Assembly (NCBI GenBank): GCA_030686995.1
Contig: CM060691.1
Span: 89,835,055 to 89,899,054 of the forward strand
Length of the DNA: 64,000 nucleotides
DNA from: Artemisia argyi
Taxonomy: Eukaryota > Streptophyta > Magnoliopsida > Asterales > Asteraceae
Direction of reading: 5' to 3'
The position numbers and the translations under genes were made by a program. Below the pieces are notes generated by a model. That model had not been told where the DNA came from. It was given only the letters and a program-made list of their open reading frames with translations, and searched no databases. This document shows positions 1 through 10,987 of this stretch, one piece after another (positions within the stretch are counted from its first letter, which is position 1; each line of letters opens with the position of its first letter).

Positions 1-449
1 ATACATTAGATTAAGTTTAGGGAGTAGAACATATAAGTGCACATATATAGTTACAATGTTACAATTTTGGTAACCCACATCCCAGAGCAACATTTTGCTG
101 TGCTCCTCTATCTATTTTATAGAACACGCTATAAGCATTCATAACATACACATTTTCATCCGTGTAGAAATTTGTTCTCCCTCTCTATCAAAGAAATCTC
201 TATATTGCTATAAAAATCTAGGCGAGATTATGTTGCAAGTTCTTAGTGATGATGACTTGACTAGATGGCATTGTTATATATGCTGTTATTATATTGTCAG
301 AAGTCTAAACACCATGATGTCTTCTACTCTTGTTCATTAACAGCCTAAATACACATGGCAATATATGCATCTCTTTGGAGAAGTAATTTTTGATGTTTAA
401 AATTTGCTCTTACCATTACTAAAATCTGATTATGTCCAACTATGAGCAG
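1..449. other. Probable intron of the PUX1-type gene at the window edge
   Basis: AT-rich sequence without recognisable coding signal. A spliceable exon of the UBX gene starts at about 450 after a CAG, so this is most simply an intron. The 5' exons must lie to the left of the window. Confidence 0.5.
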
Positions 450-1801
450 ATAAACGTCTTAAGACGAAGAAAATTCGAGACGCAGAAGCAGCAGCCAAAG
501 CAGCAGCTAGTAGATCAAGAATTACGAAGGTAAATGTTCACTTGATTTGTCGATCAACTCCTTTGCATAAATATAGTTTTTAGGCTCTGGATTATTAGTA
601 TGTTGTAACTTGTATTTTAACATTTTCATTACTCCTACAGGCAGTGGTTCGTGTAAGGTTCCCAGATAACCAGACATTAGAAGTGACATTCGATTCATCA
701 GAGCCGGTGCAAAGCTTATTTGATCATCTTGTGAAAGTTGTGGCTCAACCAGATCTCCCCTTCTATCTGTGTAAGCATACAATAATTTAATACAGTATTC
801 TAAATCCTAACACAAACAATTGTCTATTTAAAAAGAATGCGTGTATAGAAGGATAAACCGATCAACACATCAGTAGCTATCTTGAATCATCTTGCTGGAT
901 GAAGCTTTTTGTATTTGTAAAACTTTGAACATTGTAGAAAGTGGACATGTTGGCTGGGCTGGGTAACAAATATAAATGGGCAACAATGCGTGTTAAAATG
1001 CCAAAACTGATCAGGCCGGGTTAGGTTCACCCATCAACCCTTTATTGGTCTACTCTGCTAAATAATTAATGTAGCACGTATGATCACAAAAAACTTTGCT
1101 ATTTAATAATGCTACAACTATTTATTTTTTTTATAGTAAAATGATTGTAAGGCACGAAGGCTGTAACATTTGAATGCAAGTTGGGTGACTTTCTTGAAGT
1201 TCGACTCATCAGAACCATTCACCTTTTTTTTTGGTTAACCCTTAATATGCATTAGAGATAAAATTTAAACAAAATAAACCCATGTTGAAGCAAATGGGTT
1301 GAAATTGCCACATCTGGTGAAATGAATAATTATCTGAGAGAATACTGTCAATTTTTTCAGATACTATTCCTCCTAAGAAGCAAATAACGGACATGTCTCA
1401 GGACTTCTATTCTGCTGGCTTTGCTCCGGGTGCAAATGTTTATTTTTCATATGACCTACCACAAGGTTAGTTCTTGTTGCCTCTCTTTCATATAATACCT
1501 GCTATGTACAGCTAACATTTTAGCATGTACTGTATTCCAATCTGTGGAGGCGAATATGGAATTTTGTTTAACAGTCAGAATTTTATTTGATGACGCGTTT
1601 CTATGTCCAGGTGATGATAGAGCACGAGGTCCGTTTCTTAAAGAGGATGCCATGGCTTTAAAAGGTCTAGAAGTCATACCCGAGCAGAAGTCTAAGCTTG
1701 ATCAACCTGCCCCTGAACCTATTGTTGCTTCTGCCCCTGCAGCACAAAATTTGCCTGTGGAGAAGAAGAAGATGGTGAAGCCTAAGTGGTTAAAAATGTG
1801 A
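450..1801 (+). CDS. PUX1: Plant UBX domain-containing protein 1 type (PUX1), 3' exons only
   Basis: Four exons are visible: 450-529, 641-770, 1361-1465 and 1611-1801, all with GT-AG borders and matching phases, giving about 167 C-terminal residues ending KPKWLKM-stop. Upstream exons lie outside the window. The exon at 450 encodes a basic, Ala-rich linker (KTKKIRDAEAAAK). The next two encode a UBX fold (VRVRFPDNQTLEVTF, then PPKKQITDMSQDFYSAGF). The usual FPR loop of UBX domains is absent and IPPKK stands there, as I recall for the PUX1/ASPSCR1 branch. Known family role: PUX1 binds the AAA-ATPase CDC48 through the UBX region and promotes disassembly of its hexamer in the cytosol. The tail after the UBX is Pro/Ala-rich and then Lys-rich. 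The ortholog call rests on the linker, the UBX and the short tail together. The exact start of the first visible exon (447 or 450) is uncertain. Confidence 0.85.
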
Positions 1802-2361
1802 TGTTTTAAGAGGCCTTAATCTTAGTCCTTGTGATTTCCAAATTTGCTGTGGTTTCCAAAACCATTAATTTAAAATCAGATGGTATGATAGAACAAATTT
1901 CTCGTGGTGGTAATATGATATTGTTGTTTAAGTTTTAAATGAATTGTAAATGTAATTATGGCCATAGTACATTATCATCTTAAGACTTGCAATGCTAGAA
2001 TCTGAACATCAGAACCTGGTTATCATTATATTTCATGTTGTTATGAGTTGGGGCTATGACTAAGCTTACAATGTTTACTGCTATTATTAACAAAGCAAAA
2101 AGATAAGCTTTGGTTTCCACTAATGGAGCTTCTAGTTCAGGGTGTGCACAGTGATTACTACGACATCTTAGATGTGCATAACATCATTAACCTTAACTAA
2201 ACAACTTAGTTAAATATGGATTTTTTTTTTTATTATTATTATTTTTTTTTAATTTTCTTTTTATTATTTGTGTGTGTGTGTGTTTGTTTTTTAGCAGAAT
2301 TAGGAATTTGAATTCATCCTCAAGTATTTGATTTTGTTGCATCGATTTTGTATATGTTTGT
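1802..2361. other. 3' flank of the PUX1-type gene
   Basis: Untranslated and intergenic DNA. It holds a T/TTA-rich and (GT)n low-complexity stretch at about 2220-2285. No other gene is seen. Confidence 0.6.
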
Positions 2362-2432
2362 TAAGAGCAAGGGGTACATTTGCGTTATGGCTTACGGTTA
2401 CGCTGGTGGCGCAATCGTGCCTTGCGCTGTGG

Positions 2433-2433
<1 letters not shown>

Positions 2434-2483
<50 letters not shown>
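2434..2483. repeat. Homopolymer T run, 50 bp
   Basis: An uninterrupted T run near the left end of the Harbinger-type element. Length is likely to vary between individuals and is error-prone in sequencing. Confidence 0.9.
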
Positions 2484-2484
<1 letters not shown>

Positions 2485-2745
2485 AAATTGGAACGTTAGA
2501 ATAGGAAAGTGGACTTTTGAAAATTGGAACGTTTGAATACCCGTTTTTTTTGTCCCCTTTTCCCATTTTAACATTAAATACCACAAATTAAACTCCAAAA
2601 AAACTTTATAAATACCCCTTCAAACATAATTCTAACTCACACACTTCCAATATAATTCTAAACTCTACTTCTATTATTTCTTTTCATCCGAAATTGGATT
2701 AACAACATGCTAAACGACCCGACGAACTAAATAAATCCCAACCAA

Positions 2746-3870
2746 ATGCCGGGTTCATCTTCTCAATCGTGTTACCTTCCCTCCTTCCAAAACCCATATA
2801 TGAATCCCGACGAACTAGCACTATTTAGACAATGAAAATTACAACAACAACAATATAATCAATTTACTCAAACTCAACAACCAAACCAAGCAACCCCTTC
2901 CAAACCAAATTCGGACCATGCATCCTACCATCTAGTTGATGAAGACAAGGTCGATGAAGAAGATGAAGAAGAAGAAGAAGCGGTCCCGACCCCGACCTCC
3001 AAAAAATCGAGGTCAAAGACGATGGCGAAGAAGACAAAGACAAAGACAAAGAAAACCAACAAAGACAAAGAAAAAGAAGTTGATGAAGATGTGGTCCCGT
3101 CCCGACAACCTCGAACTTCTTGGAGCCAAGACGAAGAGTACCTCTTGGCGGAATGTTTCATTCAAGTTTCCGAGGATTCAAAAACGGGTGCGGATCAAAA
3201 AATTGATACGTTTTGGTACAAAGTGCTCGACGCATACAACAAGGAAGCAAAGAGGCTCAACTATACTATTCGTACCAAAAATATGTTGACGGGAAAGTGG
3301 ACTCCAATGAATAAAGATGTCAAGAAGTGGAATACGGTGGTGGATGAAACGACCGTTATGAGTTGGGAGAATGATAGAGATTTTATGACCCGTTGTCACA
3401 TATTGTTTAAAAAAACAACGGTTTATAATTTTAGACACATGAGTGCTTGGGAGTTTTTGAAAGACAAGCACAAGTGGAAAAATCCCGACTCGACTTTGGC
3501 AAGACGTAATCGTCTTCGGCCTACGAAAGAGGAGCCCGAGCATTTTGGACCCGACGAGTTGCCACGGCCCGACGGCATGTACCGGGTTTCTAAGAGTCAA
3601 CGTTCGTCAAACTTAACCGCTAGTTCCGGTTCAAACCCGGCATTGTTTCAAGAAATGTTGCAACAACAATACGAGTTAGACTGCAAGGTAAAGATGGATG
3701 TTCTCGAGCGAGAGTCACTCGCGAGAGTTACTTTATATGAATCTTAAAAGATTGCCGAGGAGATGCGGGTGCTAGAAATGGATACTAGCAAGATGGTAAC
3801 AATCAACGCAAGAGTCGTGAAAGCACAACAAGCTCGAATTCGGGTAAAGTATCCTACCGACGAAGATTAG
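2746..3870 (+). pseudogene. Harbinger/Pong-like ORF1 (SANT/Myb-like DNA-binding protein), degenerate
   Basis: One frame runs from an ATG at 2746 (MPGSSSQSCYLPSFQNPY) to a TAG at 3868-3870, with in-frame stops at 2833-2835 (TGA) and 3745-3747 (TAA). The longest open part, 3022-3747, gives 241 residues. It has an acidic then basic N-terminus. A Myb/SANT-like domain starts at RTSWSQDEEYLLAECFI and continues through the region around NMLTGKWTPMNKDVKKW. The C-terminal part is rich in charged residues, with a Gln-rich stretch. Such proteins are the accessory ORF1 of PIF/Pong transposons, which helps the transposase act; in plant annotations they are often mislabelled as glutathione S-transferase T3-like. 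No GST fold is visible. It sits inside the TIR-bounded element at 2365-4202. Confidence 0.7.
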
Positions 3871-4205
3871 GCTTTTATTTCTATGCTTATGTACTAGGCT
3901 TTTAATTTTATTTTATTTTATTTTATTTTATTTATTTATTTATTTTTTTTTAATGTAATGTGTATTTTTAATTAATGGAGTTTATTTTAGTTAATATTAT
4001 GTATGTTTTATTTTATGTAAAAAAAAATAATTAAAAAATAAATAAATAAAAATAAAGGCCGACGACACCAGAATTTCTGGTGCCAACGGATACGGCCAGA
4101 ATGTGGTGCCGTGAGATTTCTGGTGCCGTGAAGATTTTTGCTGACGTGGCAGCACTTTATGCCCACGACACGAGCTCCGCGGCTCAAGGGTTACCATTGC
4201 TCTAA

Positions 4206-4427
4206 AAAGTGACTTGTTTTTGGTCTTGAGAGAATTACTAGCATGGTACAAACCTCATTTTGTGTTACACCCAGATTTCTTGAAATAAATAGCTTCATTA
4301 GGATCAATAACTATATCAACTTGATCAAATTCACAAAACCTTTCTTTGTAAAGGTTAATCAAAATATCAACTTTACTGTACGTAGTTTCAAAGATAGTTC
4401 TTAAACAAACTTGGTGTAGGTGATTTT
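4206..4427. other. Short intergenic spacer between two transposons
   Basis: AT-rich sequence between the Harbinger-type element and the hAT MITE. No feature recognised. Confidence 0.5.
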
Positions 4428-4435
4428 CACGGAGG

Positions 4436-4733
4436 TAGGGCTGAGCATCGGTCTAAAACCTACCCGATCCAATGCAAACCGATAAAACCGAAAACCGATA
4501 ATTGTGAAAAACCTAAACCAAAACCGAACCGGTCGGTTCGGTTCGGTTTTGTGTTGGGTCCGTCGGTTTGGTTCGGTTTAAGTGTGTTTTTGTCGGTTTT
4601 GAGTTGAACCAATCCGAAACCGAAAACCGTGAAAAACCTAAACCGAAACTGAACCGAAAGGCTGTCGGGTCAACTCGGTTTTTGTCGGTTTTGTCTGTCC
4701 GATTCGGTTTTGAACCTTCTATGCTTAGCCCTA
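4436..4733. mobile_element. hAT-type MITE, 298 bp
   Basis: The ends are TAGGGCTGAGCATCGG and, in reverse complement, TAGGGCTAAGCATAGAA. They are flanked by the perfect 8-bp direct repeat CACGGAGG at 4428-4435 and 4734-4741, the duplication length of hAT transposons. The inside is filled with CGGTTCGGTTT/AAACCGAACCG words in both orientations. No real coding capacity: the frames that read through it arise from this repetition. Confidence 0.85.
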
Positions 4734-4741
4734 CACGGAGG

Positions 4742-5183
4742 TGTGTGATTCTCCAGTACTTGTTCGTAATAGTTATGAACCCGCATAATCCATCTTCGTA
4801 CTTAGGGACACGCATCACACACCTGTTAGCTAAGCTAAGTGAATACACACGGGTTTTACCTTGAAAATATCAACCTCTTTATCTTGGTTGTTGTTTGGAG
4901 CTAATATCACACGAATTAAGATAGTTTACTCTTGTTTAATTACTAGCAGGGTATTCGCGTTACGACGGCGAGTATCTTGTAATTAAAGTTCAGGCAACAA
5001 CAAATAACAATAACGGGTTGATTAATCTAAAAAAAGCAAAAAGAAAACGATCCCGGCCCAGTTCACCCGCCTCTCAGATTCGTTGTCGAACAGTTTTTAT
5101 TGGCTAGCCGAACAGGTAGCGACTCTAATTCCCGTTTAAACCGGATGAACCCGTTGATCTGGTTCTGTCCACTTTTTAAAATC
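4742..5183. other. Intergenic sequence
   Basis: No gene, RNA or complete repeat recognised. It ends at the ATATG target duplication of the next element. Confidence 0.4.
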
Positions 5184-5188
5184 ATATG

Positions 5189-5998
5189 TGTTAATACAAA
5201 TATCGTCTAAAAACGTTAATTATATTTTACGATCTTTGCTAAGTTTTGTTAACGACAAAATGTAAACTTTAGTTTCTAAGTAAAACATAATTTTAGTTTA
5301 AAGACTTGCATAATTAGACGTTTGCTACATTTTACGTTTCACATTAAACACAACACTTTTTATATTTCTTAAAATAGAAAAATGTTAACATCACATCATA
5401 CATTTATGGTAAGCTTGTGTATTTGACTTACCATAAACTCTTACTCATTTTTGGAAGCTTTCCATCTTTGATTCAATGTGTTTGACTAGAATTTAGTTGA
5501 TGTGACTTTGGTTGGTTTGGATAAATTTATTGCAAAACCAACTGCAAGCCTGGCGGAACCCTGGGGGTACACGGGCGGAACCCATCTGAGGGTTCCGTCG
5601 TATCCGTCAGACCTGCAGAAGGTCTTGCTATAAATACCAAGCCATATGTTTGAATTTTTCCCTTATCACTCTACATTACATTTTCACACACATACATTCA
5701 TATCATTCATCTAACCCTTTAACATTTCATTTTGATGTGAAGTTTCTTTTGTAGCAAAGAAGTTCACAAGTTCATATAAAGTTACAAGTATTCAACACAA
5801 CGTTGCAAGACTTGTTAGCTTAGCATCGTGTAGACTTTGTGTAGTTTGAACTTCATTTGATTGTGTGTTTTCAGTAGTGATCGGTTAGTATTTTAGTCCT
5901 CAAAATACAAAGTGTGACGGGAGTTATTGTACCCTTGTAAAAGAACTAACGGGAGTGGTTGTACCCTTGTAAAAGAACTCGACATCTAGCTTAGTGTC
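5189..5998 (+). repeat. Left LTR, 3'-truncated
   Basis: Aligns with 10,988-11,775 up to the shared CATCTAGCTTAGTGTC, then diverges. The last 300 bp of the right LTR (11,776-12,075), the primer-binding site and the 5' leader have no counterpart here. It carries a GGCGGAACC/GGGTTCCG module at about 5550-5600 and a TATAAATA at 5629-5636. It holds one more GGCGGAACCC-bounded unit (about 22 bp) than the right LTR. Confidence 0.85.
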
Positions 5999-7735
5999 CC
6001 AAACTGTGGTACTTGCATCTACGCTGATGTACGTTTTGTTAGTACAAGTTTTAAAATTTATAAACACAAATTATCCGATTATTATCTAGCACATATGAGC
6101 AAGTACACTCGTCTGGTGTAATAAAGGTGGGTAAGTCGAGATCGTCCCAAGGGATTTGGTAGTTTTAGTAATTAGAAAAACGTTTGATAAATAAGGGTTG
6201 TCAATCCAAATTTATGTAAAATCTTAATGTAAAAGAAACTCAATATAAACTAAACATATACTTATGTATAATTCCTAGATTGGTAAATAGGAGTATCGTA
6301 ACAATTTGAGTACGAAGTTTGGTGTAAAACTTGTTATGATGCGCAACTAAAAATGAGTAGTTATACAATTCATGATGTATGTCATGTTTTCACTACTACT
6401 AAGAATTCTATCACCTAAATGACTCCTTTCGGACATATCAAATTAGTATGACAATCCTATAAACACATGGTTGTTTAGAAAATCAATTCTTTTCTTATGA
6501 ATTCCTACGAATCCTTTCGGTCCTTTTTTCGTGATGAAATCGTTTCAAATCTATTTTAACAAGTAAATAAGATGGTTGTCAAGCATCCTATTCCATACTA
6601 ATTTGGTGTATTAATATTTTGGAATAAAAACAAGTTGAAAATCCTTTCGGACCTATTTTTCAAGAAATTGTTTTTACCGACAAATTAAGCAAGAAAAGAT
6701 GTTATATCAACAAACTCATAAAAATAGATATGTTTTCATGCATCACCTTTTTCGTAAGATAATACTCCATTTACCAATCACATCATATACACAAGTATAT
6801 CACAAATTACTCCATAGCAATCATAATAAAACACAAGTAAATAAGAAAACTTTTATAAAACTTAAAGTAACAATTGTTCATTATAAGTATCAAGGTGTAC
6901 CAAGTCTTGAAATTACAATGAGAAAACTTTGTGGAACTATAGCAACCACACTCCCCCAATTGCTCACCAAAGTAAGTAAACAACTCCACACTCGAACCAA
7001 TGCTTGAGACTTTAACTCAACACGTTTCGGATGTTTTTACAACACTTAGTAAACTTTTAGGCAATATAAAATAAGCTAACAAGATTTGGTGTAATACTAA
7101 GTTAGATAATGATGGTACAAGTATCTCTAAGTCCTAAGTGCTCATTATATAGCTTAATGACACTTATGCTTCAAGTAAAAACGTCCCTCCACAGTAAATA
7201 AGCAACAATGATCAGCCACAAATGATTATGGGGAGTAAATTCGCCAATTAATGCAAAACTTGTAACTTCAGTCACCACCAACCGATCGGTTTCTCGCCAT
7301 CCGATCGGTTGGTCATTCTGGCACATATCCAGCCGATCCGGTTGCGGGTTGCAACCGATCGGTTGGATCTCGTCTGAACATGACTTCTTGTCTTTTCTTC
7401 GTCGTTTTACGTTGCATGTAATATTTTTCTTCGTGGCATGACTTTGTCCATTAGAACTTGATATTTCCTTGATAATTTCGTATAGCAAACTTGTCTTTAT
7501 CAAATCCTTTTGTTCATGCAACGTTTCTTTCTTCTTTGATCTTCTCGAAACTCTCCAAAAATGCATGTCCACTTCAATTCTTCATCTTTTGTTCACTTTT
7601 CCCTGTTTTTGGCTATATTTGCATGTATAAACACTTTTCCATGATTAAGTAACAAAGGTATACAAATATGACCAATTTCCACTCATAAATCAAACAATAA
7701 CGCGACTAAAAATATGTTAATTTTGAGCGTTATCA
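5999..7735. other. Unrelated segment replacing the 5' leader of the retroelement
   Basis: No intact gene. It contains repeats of CCTTTCGGACC/GGTCC (6420-6670) and an array of the palindrome AACCGATCGGTT and variants at 7276-7373. The sequence near 6100-6160 (GTAAGTCGAGATCGTCCCAAG) resembles pieces found in other plant LTR elements. It may be part of an inserted retroelement; neither terminal repeats nor a target duplication could be read. Confidence 0.35.
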
Positions 7736-7739
7736 TATG

Positions 7740-8457
7740 CCGACAAGCATTCCCTCTCAACTCTTGACACACTCATTGACCGAATCCATCCCTATGATAC
7801 CCCTCTTGTGTCCAAGGATGAACTCCGTGACCACCTCTTCATTAGGACCACCAACACTAGGAGAAATAGAACCGGAAATGAGGTCAACAAGGACCCATAT
7901 GGAATGGAACTCAATGAACTCAAGCCCCAATTCAAGAAATGGGAAGAACTCCTTAGAGCCAATGTCATTAGCACCATAGGAAACCGGGATCATATCAATC
8001 TTTGCTTTGCTACATGCTCTACTCCTTGTCCGTTAGGCAACCCTTCAACCTTGCCTACTACATGGCCAAAAGAATGGTCGACATTCCCGTGCTAGGCACA
8101 ACGGCTATGCCGTATGGAATGCTCTTGACCCGTCTCTTTAGGTTCATCTCTCCCATTCCGCCAACTCCTAGAGGTCTTCGTCTAGACTACTCTCTCATTC
8201 CACACACTTTTGTCCCACTAAGTGATAGGAGAGTCTACAAAGCCCAAGAAAAACGTCCTCATCATCCTACCTCCTCATCATCATCCTCAATGAGTGAAGA
8301 TGAGACTTTGCCCAACTCTAGGCTCCCGCCTCTAGAATACCTTTCCCAACTTCAGGATATTCCAAACGAGTCGGCGGAGTTCAAGCAAACAAAGGGGATG
8401 TTCAAGAATCTTGGGAGATTCCTTGGAAAGCTCAAGAACAAGATTGATCGTCAATGA
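7740..8457 (+). pseudogene. Accessory-type plant retroelement protein, frameshifted fragment
   Basis: Two frames join near 8000. The first includes VSKDELRDHLFIRTTNTRRN, the second includes QPFNLAYYMAKRM and MPYGMLLTRLFRFISP and ends FLGKLKNKIDRQ-stop at 8457. Phrases such as NLAYYMAKRM and PYGMLLTRLF recur in predicted proteins of plant LTR elements that carry an extra frame next to pol; no enzyme motif is present. The function of this class is not established. The N-terminus is lost at the junction near 7735. Confidence 0.5.
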
Positions 8458-9473
8458 GAGCGGGTGTGTAGGAGTGTTTGGCACAAGGTGCTATTTGAAC
8501 AATTTGGTCGTTTCAAACAATATGTGCTATGTATTTGTGGTTTGGTAAGATATTTGGTACAATTTGGAACATGTTTGAACTAACTATGATGCAGGACGAC
8601 AACATTTGGCATGTTGTCAAATTTTCTAGTTTATGAAAATTTCACTAAGTATAGTGAAATTCGCTAGCCCTTGGTCAAAGTCCAATGGTATGCGCGTTTA
8701 CATGTCCAATTTTTGCATTTCCTAACCAGATATGAATTATATTTTTGGTTTTAGGAGTTTTCAAAAAATTTGAAAATCATCTCGCGGGTCAAAATTGCAG
8801 ACTGCCTACTTTTTTAGGCTTGGCGGATCTGGCGGCACCCAAAAATGGGTTCCGCCAGTGTATTTTCAGGGCAACCCAGAAATGGCCCAACGGACCAGAC
8901 GGAACCCAATTCAGGGTTCCGCCTGTGTTTCTCCAGGGTTCCACCAGTGTACCTGCAAACTTTTTTTTTTTTTTTTTTTTTGGCATTTCAACTTCCACTC
9001 AACAACAAACCATCCTTTTTAGATAGAAACCCATTCCCTACTATTTTCTAAGCACATTAGGGTCTTTCTCATCCTCTAGAACTCATAGAAACCTATTTCC
9101 CGCAAAATTTCAAACTTAGCCATAACAACCTCAAGGAACCTTCACCTATAAAGGAAGGAACTCTTCCAAAGGTTCCTTGCAATCCGTGAAACATATACCT
9201 TCAACAAATTTGCCAAAACCACTAAGAATTTAGTGAAAATCTTTGTATTCTTCCTTCACCATTTTCATTGGATTGACTTCCAATGATTTGACAACCCTCA
9301 ATTAATCTTCAAAATCATTAGCAACCTCCATTTTTGTATTGCTAAACATCAAATCCAAACACTCATTCCCATACTTCTTCACCACTATAAATTAAACCAT
9401 CTTAGAACACTCTCAAATCACACCATCACCATCACAATCTCTGATTCTAAACCTCTAATAAACCATTTTGACA
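8458..9473 (+). promoter_or_regulatory. Inter-ORF region with GGGTTCCGCC array and a TATA-like box
   Basis: At about 8820-8960 the words GGCGGATC, GGCGGCACC, GGGTTCCGCC, GACGGAACCC and GGGTTCC recur. They match the module that sits just before the TATA box in the LTRs of this family. A T21 run follows (8961-8981), then TATAAA at 9147-9152, about 320 bp before the next frame. The arrangement copies that of the LTR and could be an internal promoter for the downstream frame (inference). Confidence 0.4.
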
Positions 9474-10391
9474 ATGACAAAGTCAACAATAACCTCTCAA
9501 CCATCACGACCCGTTCGGAGAACCGCGCGCATAAGTGTCAAACCACTTTGGTCAAACCACACAATCAACTTAACCTCTTCATCCTCGGATGAATTCTCCT
9601 CACCTATCAAAAATGAACATTTTCTAAACCTTGCATCTCCAACTCCATCACCCAATAAACCTAATGAGCTCACCACTCCACCACCAACAAAATCACCCAT
9701 TGACCCAACTCCACCAAGTGCTCCAACCCAACCATCCAAAACTCCATCACCATCACCATTACCTAAAGTTGAACCAGTGGAGTTATTTGGGTCTTCTCCA
9801 ACATCACCACATCCGTTTGTACAAGATCTTAATGATCTTCCACCAAGACCAACAAAACCACCACCTTTCACAAATGAAACACCAAGGTCATTGTTTTACC
9901 AAAATGAGTCTTTTGTCCACAACCAATCACCACAACAAGAGTATCACCACCCAAAACCAATGTTGTTTCACCCTATCTACCATGACATCCATGGTCCTCT
10001 TTATGGAGAACCTAACTTTGAAAACCATGATCACCCAACTCCACCATATTCTCAATCCCAAACCTTTGAGTCTTTATTTCCTTCTTATGAGGAAATCCAA
10101 AGCATGGTTGAAAATCACCTTCATCAAGCAATGGAATTTCAAACCACCTTGCTTGACTCCATACCAAACCCATCCTCCAACCAAGAACCCAACACCAACC
10201 CACCACCACCAACATCATCAAACAACCCATTTCCACCCACTCATCATCATGTTTGCTCACAATGTGAGCAAATGTTAAAAATGGGTGAAAACATCAAGTT
10301 GTTGCTTCACCAATTTCAAGATGAAACCCGGTTTGCAATCCAACACATCATAGTGCGTTTGGATGCTCTTTCCCACCCAAACAAATCCTAG
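9474..10391 (+). CDS. Pro/Ser/Thr/His-rich retroelement accessory protein, function unknown
   Basis: An intact 305-residue frame starting at the ATG at 9474 (MTKSTITSQPSRPVRRTAR). The first two thirds are low complexity: many Pro, Thr and Ser with motifs such as TPPPTKSP and SPSPLPKVEP, then His/Asn/Pro-rich. The last about 50 residues are more ordered (HHHVCSQCEQMLKMGENIK, then a helical LLLHQFQDETRFAIQHI). A CxxC pair is present but no full zinc knuckle. It lies between the accessory fragment and the polypurine tracts, the place where Sirevirus-like elements carry an extra (env-like) frame. I do not recognise a function; the composition argues against an enzyme. The frame is open although the element has lost pol. 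Confidence 0.45.
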   Translation: MTKSTITSQPSRPVRRTARISVKPLWSNHTINLTSSSSDEFSSPIKNEHFLNLASPTPSPNKPNELTTPPPTKSPIDPTPPSAPTQPSKTPSPSPLPKVEPVELFGSSPTSPHPFVQDLNDLPPRPTKPPPFTNETPRSLFYQNESFVHNQSPQQEYHHPKPMLFHPIYHDIHGPLYGEPNFENHDHPTPPYSQSQTFESLFPSYEEIQSMVENHLHQAMEFQTTLLDSIPNPSSNQEPNTNPPPPTSSNNPFPPTHHHVCSQCEQMLKMGENIKLLLHQFQDETRFAIQHIIVRLDALSHPNKS

Positions 10392-10987
10392 ACCACATTT
10401 GGAGGCCTTTTGCCCCACTTAGGAAATGTGTTGAAAGACTTCTACTTATAGAAGTAGCATTTTCTTTTTCTTTTATTTCTTGGGTACTTTTTATCTTTTA
10501 TTTTTATTTTTAGAAGTAGGAGGATATTTTTCATTTCTTGTCTTTGAATTTTAAAAAAAAGTCAAATTTTACTTGAAATGACATCTTTTACTACTTTTTT
10601 ATTTTGCATTGTTGGTTGATCATATATGAGTTGTGCTTGTGGTTGCTTATATTGTCATATAGTGTGGTAACTACAACCTTGATTATACGTCATTATCACC
10701 AACTAACCATTTTTTTGTAGGTTCAAAATCCATGTTTCCCATCTTGGCACTCCTTTTAGGGGGAGTATCGACCAAGGGGGAGCACGTGCATCGTTCCGCA
10801 TCGCTACTCTACTTTTTGTTTCGACAAAAAGGGGGAGAAAGATGTATTAACTTTTAAACTTAAAATGATTTTCATCACTTAAGTAAAACAAGTTTAATAT
10901 AACATTTTTTTAAGTCTTTAACACTAAAATTTTGTGTGTTACTTAAAAACAAAGTTTATGTTTTGTCATCAACAAAAAGGGGGAGAT
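10392..10987 (+). promoter_or_regulatory. Multiple polypurine tracts before the right LTR
   Basis: Four GGGGGAG-type blocks lie close together at about 10,759, 10,778, 10,850 and 10,980, the last directly abutting the right LTR. Polypurine tracts prime plus-strand DNA synthesis in LTR elements. Tandem copies near the 3' LTR are, as I recall, a Sirevirus hallmark. Confidence 0.65.

Larger units (their letters stand above)
2365..4202 (+). mobile_element. PIF/Harbinger-type DNA transposon carrying ORF1 only
   Basis: The left end reads GAGCAAGGGGTAC and the right end, read in reverse complement, GAGCAATGGTAAC, so the termini are imperfect inverted repeats. The trinucleotide TAA flanks both sides (2362-2364 and 4203-4205), matching the TWA-type 3-bp duplication of PIF/Harbinger elements. 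Inside is a degenerate frame for a SANT/Myb-like ORF1 protein. No DDE transposase is present, so the element would need one in trans. A run of 50 T lies near the left end. Confidence 0.8.

Noticed and set aside
2300..2598. Lys-rich reading frames on the minus strand
   Set aside because: They are translations of the 50-T run and its flanks inside the Harbinger-type element.
3022..3747. Glutathione S-transferase gene
   Set aside because: The label is common for such proteins, but the sequence has a SANT/Myb-like domain, lies between TIRs with TAA duplications and has in-frame stops around it.
4513..4864. Overlapping frames on both strands
   Set aside because: Produced by the CGGTTCGGTTT repeats of the hAT MITE and overrunning its target duplication; no protein family resemblance.
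9497..10260. Minus-strand and alternative-frame proteins opposite the Pro/His-rich frame
   Set aside because: Shadows caused by low-complexity codons; only the frame from 9474 has a consistent start and an ordered end.
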